Positions 15,784-20,623 of a stretch of 20,623 nt of DNA are shown here, piece after piece (the first letter of the stretch is position 1; each line of letters opens with the position of its first letter). The DNA is from GCA-2684655 sp051278165 (GTDB lineage Bacteria; Planctomycetota; UBA1135; UBA2386), in the NCBI GenBank assembly GCA_051278165.1, contig JBNMNW010000077.1:1-20623 (forward strand). Reading direction: 5' to 3'. The position numbers and the translations under genes are program-made. Under the pieces are notes generated by a model that was given only the letters and a program-made list of their open reading frames with translations, did no database searches and was not told the origin of the DNA.

Positions 15784-17241
15784 CTAGGCTCTTTGCTCCA
15801 TCAACCAGGATTCAAGCATCTTGGCGAGCGCCGCCGGGTCAGCTGCGATCGAACGCTCGATCTCGCGACGCATACGCTTTTGCTGTTCTTCCGGAGCGAG
15901 GTCCTCCTCGGGGGTCTCCGGCTCCAAGGAAACGTCTTCGTCCACCGGTCGACGGGAGCGCTTGAACAGGCCGCGCAAGAACATCACGACGACCAACACG
16001 CCGAGCACTTGCCCGATCATCGGCGCCCACTGCGCCGCGACTTCGCCCATGCCTGGGCCCGACTCGGGCGCACTCATCTCGACAGGAGGAGCAAAGGTGC
16101 CTTTCAGCAAGCTGAACGAATCGTCTTCGTCGCGGGATGAATCCCAGCCAACGATCGACTTAACGACCTTGGTCAGCTCGATATCGGTGACCGTAACGAC
16201 TTGCTCGTCGTAGAGAACGGCAACCGAGATGCGCTTGATCGCCGGCATCATCTGCCCCGTGCGACGGGTGCCGATCTCGGTGACGTATTCTTTGGTCTTC
16301 TTCTCGTTCTTGCTCGAGCTACCGACAACGTCTGCATTGGCGCTGGGGTTATCGGTTGTGTCTTTGGTCGAGTCCTCGCTCTTCACCAACGGTTCGGGCG
16401 GCAACACCTTCTCGGTGCGCACTTCCCATTTCGGTTCGAGCTCTACGTGCACGTTGACCGAAGTGCTGCCCGGCCACATTTGGTCGAGACGTTGCTGAGC
16501 AATGCGCGTGCGCGCGTCGCTCATGTTGCGTTGCAGCTCCAAGAACTCAGAAGAACCACCGCTGCCCTCTCGGTCAGGATTGTAGCTCCAGCGATGACCG
16601 CCAATCGCGCTGACGACTTCGATGTTCTCTTTGGGCACCATCAATTGCGATGACGCGATTGAGGCGGCGCTGCGGGCCGTTGCTTCAAAGTTGACGCCAC
16701 CACGCAGGCGCAACAATACGGTCGCGCTAGCTCTATTTTGGAGGGCGTTGTCACGGAACGCGATCAAGCGCTGTGGTCGACTAGCGGTGACGGTGACGTC
16801 CATGACACCGTCGAGCTTGCTGATCGCCGCCTGCGCTTGTCCACGTGAAACGGAGTCGAGGCGCCACTGCTTGGTAGCGGCGTCTTCGAGCATGTTGCTG
16901 CTGGACAAGCCAACCGGCTGGGTGCCGGTCAGGTTCTCCATCCCGATGACGTTGTTCGCTTGCGCAACCTTCGAACGCTCCACTTGAAACGAACGGCCGG
17001 TGTCATCGGTTTTGTATGAGATGCCGGCCTGCCCAAGGGCTTGCTGGGCACGTTGCATCTCGTCCGCTGACTCCGCGGTGAAGATCGTCTCGTAGCTCGG
17101 CTGTCCGGCAAACCAAACCATCCCGCCAAGGCCGACGACCGTAGCCAGCAAGACTGCTCCGACCACGAGACGTTGCTGGCCTTCGAGCCGAGCCCAGATG
17201 CCCTTCATCTGGATCAGGATGTCATTGAAGAACTGGCGCAT
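15784..17241 (-). CDS. fliF: Flagellar MS-ring protein FliF
   Basis: FliF builds the MS ring in the inner membrane, the base on which rod, switch and export gate assemble. The 485-aa protein has a cytoplasmic N-terminus, TM1 (about 25-45), the ring-building YscJ/FliF motif domain (about 48-215, YETIFTAESADEM to MVPKENIEVV), the C-terminal periplasmic domain (about 235-400) interrupted by a Ser/Asp/Lys-rich loop (285-318), TM2 (about 407-427, MIGQVLGVLVVVMFL), and a cytoplasmic acidic tail. The tail ends DPAALAKMLESWLMEQ, the expected FliG-binding helix. It is somewhat shorter than the enterobacterial protein. The ATG is 6 bp after the fliE stop. Confidence 0.96.
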   Translation of the reverse strand: MRQFFNDILIQMKGIWARLEGQQRLVVGAVLLATVVGLGGMVWFAGQPSYETIFTAESADEMQRAQQALGQAGISYKTDDTGRSFQVERSKVAQANNVIGMENLTGTQPVGLSSSNMLEDAATKQWRLDSVSRGQAQAAISKLDGVMDVTVTASRPQRLIAFRDNALQNRASATVLLRLRGGVNFEATARSAASIASSQLMVPKENIEVVSAIGGHRWSYNPDREGSGGSSEFLELQRNMSDARTRIAQQRLDQMWPGSTSVNVHVELEPKWEVRTEKVLPPEPLVKSEDSTKDTTDNPSANADVVGSSSKNEKKTKEYVTEIGTRRTGQMMPAIKRISVAVLYDEQVVTVTDIELTKVVKSIVGWDSSRDEDDSFSLLKGTFAPPVEMSAPESGPGMGEVAAQWAPMIGQVLGVLVVVMFLRGLFKRSRRPVDEDVSLEPETPEEDLAPEEQQKRMRREIERSIAADPAALAKMLESWLMEQRA

Positions 17242-17247
17242 GACTTA

Positions 17248-17619
17248 TTAACCCGCAGACCTCGACAACTTCTCCCATGCGTCAACCAACTTGTTGCGCA
17301 CTTCCAGCATCAAGTTGAATGCGACCTGACTCTTTTGGCCAGCGATCATCACGTCGTGTAGCTCAACGTCTTCGCCCATGACCATCGCCTTGACCTTCTG
17401 CTTGGTATCAGACTGCAGGTCGGCGACCGTCTTCACGGATTCGGCGAGGAAGCCATCGAATGGCTTGGAGTCACCAACAGATATCCCTCCATCCGGACGA
17501 TCGTTGCCGATCGGCTGGATCTCTGGGGACTTGAAGATCTCGGATGCACGCATCGGCCCTTGTGGCAGCCCAAAGCTGCTGTCAAGGCCACGAATCGGGG
17601 GAATGTTAAAGCCACTCAT
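17248..17619 (-). CDS. fliE: Flagellar hook-basal body adaptor FliE
   Basis: FliE is the first exported rod-side protein and joins the MS ring to the rod. The 123-aa protein has a Pro/Gly-rich variable head (1-50) and the conserved C-terminal half: FDGFLAESVKTVADLQ, then ELHDVMIAGQKSQVAFNLMLEVRNKLVDAWEKL (about 86-118), which matches the FliE consensus closely. The ATG at 17619 has AGGA a few bases upstream. It lies between flgC and fliF, the classical position. Confidence 0.95.
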   Translation of the reverse strand: MSGFNIPPIRGLDSSFGLPQGPMRASEIFKSPEIQPIGNDRPDGGISVGDSKPFDGFLAESVKTVADLQSDTKQKVKAMVMGEDVELHDVMIAGQKSQVAFNLMLEVRNKLVDAWEKLSRSAG

Positions 17620-17630
17620 GAGGATCCTCG

Positions 17631-18077
17631 TTAGCCGCCCAGCTGCTGAAGCGTGTTCTGCAACATGCCGCGATAGCTTTTCAGCGACTTAAGGTTGGCG
17701 TCAAAACTGCGTTGGATGATGTTCATGTCGACTAGTTCCTTGAACAGTTCGACATTGCTGCCCATCACCTGGCCCTTCTCGTCAGCGTCCGGGTGACCGG
17801 GCTGATAGAAGACCGGGAATGGCGTGGAGTCTTCGGTTACGCGCGCGACGGCCACGCCGACCCCTGCACCGTCCTTGCCGCCGGTGGCAGACTTTGCTTG
17901 GTTCAGAGCTTCTTCAAACACAACCACCTTGCGGCGGTAGGGCAGATTCTCGGCGTTGCCCGTGCGGTGCATGTTGCCGAGGTTGCTGGCAACGATCTCG
18001 GATCGCTGCAGTTCGGCTCGCAGACCGGTCGTGGCAATGTCAAAGCCACGGAAGATGCCACTCATTGGATCGGTCAT
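17631..18077 (-). CDS. flgC: Flagellar proximal rod protein FlgC
   Basis: FlgC is a subunit of the periplasmic proximal rod. The 148-aa protein has the rod N-terminal motif GIFRGFDIATTGLRAELQR followed by EIVASNLGNMHRTG, then LPYRRKVVVFEEAL, and a C-terminal rod helix SNVELFKELVDMNIIQRSFDANLK matching the flagellar basal-body rod C-terminal pattern ('NV....EM..M..A.R.Y.AN'). The start ATG at 18077 has GGAAGG at good spacing, overlapping the flgB stop region; an internal ATG at 18065 is possible but lacks this. 11 bp separate it from fliE. Confidence 0.95.
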   Translation of the reverse strand: MTDPMSGIFRGFDIATTGLRAELQRSEIVASNLGNMHRTGNAENLPYRRKVVVFEEALNQAKSATGGKDGAGVGVAVARVTEDSTPFPVFYQPGHPDADEKGQVMGSNVELFKELVDMNIIQRSFDANLKSLKSYRGMLQNTLQQLGG

Positions 18078-18081
18078 CGCA

Positions 18082-18429
18082 TTACCTTCCGAAGATGGCC
18101 TTGTTCATGGTCTTGAAGTAGCCGCCTGCCCGACGCAGCATGTAGTCGTGCATCAACTCGGTCTTGCCGAGCAGCGCCAATTCATCCATCAGGACGACGT
18201 TGTTCTGCCCCTTACCGCCGGAGGTGTCGCGTTGCACAACTGGCTCCACGGAACCAAGCTTCTCACCGGACGCCACGGCCTCGCGCAACATGTCCTCGAA
18301 CCGAACTTCGTAGCGCTTGAAGCCCTCGACGTTCTGATTCGCAATGTTGTGGATCGCAGCCTTCGCTCGCGCCTGCAACGCGTCGAGCGTGTGGTGCGTG
18401 AATGCAGTGTCCGTGTTGATGTCGCCCAT
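18082..18429 (-). CDS. flgB: Flagellar proximal rod protein FlgB
   Basis: FlgB is a proximal rod subunit secreted through the flagellar export gate. The 115-aa protein from the ATG at 18429 contains the rod-type N-terminal motif AIHNIANQNVEGFKRYEVRFEDML (about 27-50) and a C-terminal helix LALLGKTELMHDYMLRRAGGYFKTMNKAIFGR. AAGG lies six bases before the ATG. It is slightly shorter than most FlgB proteins. The reading frame stays open for 83 codons upstream, but that part has no rod character. A GTG at 18468 after AAGGAG, with tight spacing, is a less likely start. It is the first gene of the flagellar operon. Confidence 0.92.
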   Translation of the reverse strand: MGDINTDTAFTHHTLDALQARAKAAIHNIANQNVEGFKRYEVRFEDMLREAVASGEKLGSVEPVVQRDTSGGKGQNNVVLMDELALLGKTELMHDYMLRRAGGYFKTMNKAIFGR

Positions 18430-18680
18430 GATTTGCCTTTTGCTGCTAAAGCATCGGCGATTGACCACGATCTCCTTGAGACGGAGAGTTTGGCGACACG
18501 TTCGAACCGCGACGGGACGGCCTGTTGCAGGGCCGTACACTCCGTGAGACACCATTTGCGACTCGTCTGCGGAAAACGACAGAATCGCTGACTGAAGTGG
18601 CATGGTCCCTATGCTCGCGGCTTGGACAACTGTCCAAAAACACGCAAAGTCGCGATGGCAACTGCCCAATAGATGCACCG
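18430..18680. promoter_or_regulatory. Divergent control region between flgB and egtD
   Basis: The 251 bp between the two oppositely oriented genes must hold the promoter of the flagellar operon (minus strand) and that of egtD (plus strand). On the minus strand GCCGATGC (18451-18458) matches six of eight bases of the sigma-28 -10 consensus GCCGATAA, about 21 bases before the flgB ATG, but the matching -35 (TAAA) is not at the correct distance. I could not identify a sigma-54 site with correct GG/GC spacing. A 16-bp dyad lies nearer egtD (listed separately). Confidence 0.4.
18622..18637. promoter_or_regulatory. Operator-like dyad TTGGACA-AC-TGTCCAA
   Basis: Perfect 7-bp inverted half-sites separated by two bases, in the non-coding region 43 bp before the egtD GTG start. 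The two-base centre is too short for a stable RNA hairpin, so a dimeric DNA-binding protein is the more natural reading. The regulator is not known and no regulator gene is adjacent. Confidence 0.45.
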
Positions 18681-19637
18681 GTGAGACCGTATTTCTTTCA
18701 GACTTCTCCGCCCGAGTCCACCGATCCAGCCATCGATTTACGAGCGGGTATCAGCAACCCGAAGGCCCATATCCCGCCCTGGTATCTCTACGATGAGATC
18801 GGATCGCGGCTGTTTGACGTAATCACGCTGCTACCGGACTACTACCCGACGCGTACCGAGGCCGCGATCATTGCCGAGCACCTGCCGGAGATGGCCAAGG
18901 TCAGCAACATCGAGAACTGCACCCTGATCGATCTCGGTGCCGGCAGCTGCGACAAGGCGCCGAGCCTGTTCCCACTATTGAAGCCGCGCCAATACGTGCC
19001 GGTCGACATCTCGGTGGATCACCTGCGCAGCATCGTGACGAAGCTGCAGCGTGAGCACGAAGACATCGAGATGATCGGGGTCGGCACCGATTTCTCGAAC
19101 AATCTGGCTCTACCGGATCAGGTGCGGCCGGAGCGGCGTCTGTTCTTCTATCCAGGCTCGTCGATCGGCAACTTCACGCCCGAAGCTGCGGCCGTGTTCT
19201 TGCGGCAGGTCCGTTCGCAGATGCAGAAGGACGGCGCGATATGGATCGGCATCGACCTGATCAAGGACCCGGTGACGCTGGAACGGGCCTACGACGACGA
19301 ACTTGGCGTGACGGCAGCGTTCAACCTCAACATGCTGCTCAACGTCAACCGGATCGCCGGCACCAACTTCGAGCCGGCGCATTGGCAGCATCGCGCGCTC
19401 TTCAACGCCGAGCACAGCCGCATTGAGATGCAGCTCGAGGCCAAGGCCGAGACGACCGTGCGCTGGCCGGAGGGAGAACGCACGTTCTCAGCAGGAGAGC
19501 GCATCCACACTGAGAGTTCTTACAAGTACACTCCGGACTCGTTCCGCGCGCTACTTGAGCAGTCCGGGCTTCGCCCGATCGGCATGTGGACGGATGACCA
19601 AGAGTTGTTTGCAGTCTTCGCAGCCGTGCTCGCGTAG
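18681..19637 (+). CDS. egtD: L-histidine N-alpha-methyltransferase EgtD
   Basis: Uses three SAM molecules to trimethylate L-histidine to hercynine, the first step to ergothioneine or selenoneine. From the GTG at 18681 it has 318 residues, close to the roughly 320 of mycobacterial EgtD. Family blocks: LYDEIGSRLFDVITLLPDYYPTRTE (37-60) for histidine binding, DLGAGSCDK (84-92) as the SAM loop, YVPVDIS (105-111), FYPGSSIGNFTP (156-167) with N164 corresponding to the histidine-binding Asn, and HTESSYKY (276-283) with E278 and S280 corresponding to the EgtD Glu/Ser pair. The frame stays open upstream to a TTG at 18525, but those residues lack homology and would extend over the divergent promoter. 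The EgtB-like gene follows after 29 bp. Confidence 0.94.
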   Translation: MRPYFFQTSPPESTDPAIDLRAGISNPKAHIPPWYLYDEIGSRLFDVITLLPDYYPTRTEAAIIAEHLPEMAKVSNIENCTLIDLGAGSCDKAPSLFPLLKPRQYVPVDISVDHLRSIVTKLQREHEDIEMIGVGTDFSNNLALPDQVRPERRLFFYPGSSIGNFTPEAAAVFLRQVRSQMQKDGAIWIGIDLIKDPVTLERAYDDELGVTAAFNLNMLLNVNRIAGTNFEPAHWQHRALFNAEHSRIEMQLEAKAETTVRWPEGERTFSAGERIHTESSYKYTPDSFRALLEQSGLRPIGMWTDDQELFAVFAAVLA

Positions 19638-19666
19638 CCGTAGCTAGTCAGTCCTCACACGCCACC

Positions 19667-20623
19667 ATGAGAAACCCTCGCTGCTTGTCGCCCGATGCTC
19701 TCTGCGAGGCACTCGCACAAGCCCGGCAAGCAACGCTCTTGGCGACGCTCGACCTGACCGACGAACAGTGGGTCATGCCGTATGGCGTTTTCATCCAGCC
19801 AACAGCTTGGGATTTGGGGCACCTCAGCTGGACGGCCGAGTTCTGGTTGCTGCGCGGCCCCCATCGGCTGAATCGAGTCGGCTTGCAGGAAGCGAGCAAG
19901 CCGCCGCAGTTCGTCGGCCCGGACGAGAACTACGACTCCGCGCAGGTCTGCCACACCGATCGCTGGAAGATGAAGCTCTACCCGCGTAATGAGCTGTGCG
20001 ATCTGCTCGCCGGTCAACTGGCCGCCTGCCAGGCCCACATCGCGAAGCATGCCGGCGACCCCGACACCAGCTACTTCGCGCACCTCGTGCTGTTCCACGA
20101 GTTGATGCACCTCGAAGCGGTCTGCTGGACGCGCGGCGATCTTGGCTACGCCTGCCCGACCGGCGTGACGATGCCTAACGTGCCCAAAGCCGCGCAGATT
20201 ATTGTGCCTGGTGGCGAGCAAACGATCGGCAAGAGCAACGATGATGAGTTTGTGTTCGATAACGAGGGCGAGGTCGCGATCACGCTTGAGGAGTTCTCGA
20301 TCGACTCACAGCCGGTGCGCAACGACGAGTTTCTCGCGTTCGTCGAAGATGGCGGCTACCAGCGCGCTGAGTTTTGGCCGGAGAACAGCCTAGGTCGTGC
20401 TTCGATGCCGACGCGCTGGCGCCGCGCGCCCTCTGGTAGCAGCAACGCTGGCAGCATCGAACACCGCCATTACAACCAGTGGTTGCCACTGCCACATGAA
20501 CAGCCGGCTGTGCATATCTCGGCGATCGAGGCGGAGGCCTACTGCCGCTGGGCCGGCCGCAACTTGCCGACCGCCGCGCAATGGGAAACGGCCACCAAAC
20601 ACGGCATGCATTGGGGCAAGAGC
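19667..20623 (+). CDS. EgtB/SenA-type iron-dependent sulfoxide (or selenoxide) synthase, partial at right edge
   Basis: 319 residues are visible from the ATG at 19667 and the frame remains open at the edge. The N-terminal DinB-like four-helix domain supplies three iron ligands: H52 in DLGHLSW and H144/H148 in FHELMHLE (the H-x3-H-x-E motif). From about 175 a formylglycine-generating-enzyme-like domain follows (VPGGEQTIGKSNDDE, EFSIDSQPVRNDEFLAF, AVHISAIEAEAYCRWAGRNLPTAAQWE). This architecture catalyses oxygen-dependent C-S bond formation on hercynine. However, the RPxRG substrate block of classical EgtB is not seen; instead there is YDSAQVCHTDRW (89-100), and WTRGDLGYACP after the iron motif. 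From memory these resemble SenA (selenoneine synthase) and related EgtB-like groups. The adjacent egtD fits either product. The family is certain; the subfamily is open. Confidence 0.85.
   Translation, partial: MRNPRCLSPDALCEALAQARQATLLATLDLTDEQWVMPYGVFIQPTAWDLGHLSWTAEFWLLRGPHRLNRVGLQEASKPPQFVGPDENYDSAQVCHTDRWKMKLYPRNELCDLLAGQLAACQAHIAKHAGDPDTSYFAHLVLFHELMHLEAVCWTRGDLGYACPTGVTMPNVPKAAQIIVPGGEQTIGKSNDDEFVFDNEGEVAITLEEFSIDSQPVRNDEFLAFVEDGGYQRAEFWPENSLGRASMPTRWRRAPSGSSNAGSIEHRHYNQWLPLPHEQPAVHISAIEAEAYCRWAGRNLPTAAQWETATKHGMHWGKS

Noticed and set aside
14748..15965. A 405-residue open frame on the plus strand opposite fliG and the end of fliF
   Set aside because: It is fully antisense to a well-conserved fliG, has no family features, and its length is explained by codon bias on the opposite strand.
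18451..18458. Sigma-28-like -10 box GCCGATGC before flgB
   Set aside because: The -10 match is fair, but the nearest -35-like TCAAGG is about two bases too far upstream and matches poorly, so I do not call it as a promoter.
18430..18678. Upstream extension of flgB to 198 residues
   Set aside because: The added 83 residues lack any rod-protein character and would run across the divergent egtD promoter region. The ATG at 18429 has its own ribosome site.

Overview
The window comes from a GC-rich, flagellated bacterium. Several traits suggest a Planctomycetota-like or similar lineage: a large membrane-anchored surface protein built from carboxypeptidase-regulatory-like (Greek-key) units, a lipoprotein with an Ig-like domain, weak use of Shine-Dalgarno sites, and GTG and TTG starts. 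This assignment is inferred from protein style. No rRNA or other taxonomic marker is present, and I found no tRNA, rRNA or CRISPR array.

Layout, left to right. (1) 1-676, minus: 5' part of a lipoprotein gene that runs off the left edge. (2) 828-3751, plus: a large secreted or membrane-anchored protein, then a single-cluster ferredoxin. (3) 3752-4075: a mostly unassigned gap with a possible small ORF or gene remnant. (4) 4076-8931, minus: metH (cobalamin-dependent methionine synthase), preceded in transcription order by a ThrE-type amino-acid exporter. (5) 8932-9105: a REPIN/MITE-like element with 37-bp inverted arms and a third, decayed copy that reaches into the end of fliN. (6) 9106-18429, minus: a compact flagellar basal-body/export/switch operon transcribed flgB-flgC-fliE-fliF-fliG-fliH-fliI-fliJ-(MotE-like)-fliL-fliM-fliN. 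Most genes overlap or lie within 12 bp of each other; the larger gaps are fliI-fliJ, MotE-fliL and fliL-fliM. (7) 18430-18680: the divergent control region between flgB and egtD, with a 16-bp dyad. (8) 18681-20623, plus: egtD (histidine trimethylation to hercynine) and an EgtB/SenA-type iron-dependent C-S (or C-Se) bond-forming enzyme cut by the right edge.

How the genes work together. The flagellar block encodes the proximal rod (FlgB, FlgC), its MS-ring adaptor (FliE), the MS ring (FliF), the C-ring/switch (FliG, FliM, FliN), the export ATPase complex (FliH, FliI, FliJ) and the inner-membrane factor FliL, plus a MotE-like protein with a His-rich linker. FliK, FlgD, FlgE, MotA and MotB, often found between fliJ and fliL, are absent and must be encoded elsewhere. 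The thrE-like and metH genes could be read through from the flagellar operon or be driven from within the repeat element. The egtD pair makes hercynine and then attaches sulfur or selenium. MetH helps regenerate the methionine/SAM that EgtD consumes, but that link is only metabolic inference.

The most interesting points are the subfamily of the EgtB-like enzyme (it looks closer to SenA-type selenoneine synthases than to classical EgtB), the REPIN-like element whose third unit supplies the fliN stop codon, a G-quadruplex motif at the fliL-fliM junction, and a proline in FliG at a position usually held by a conserved torque-interface arginine.
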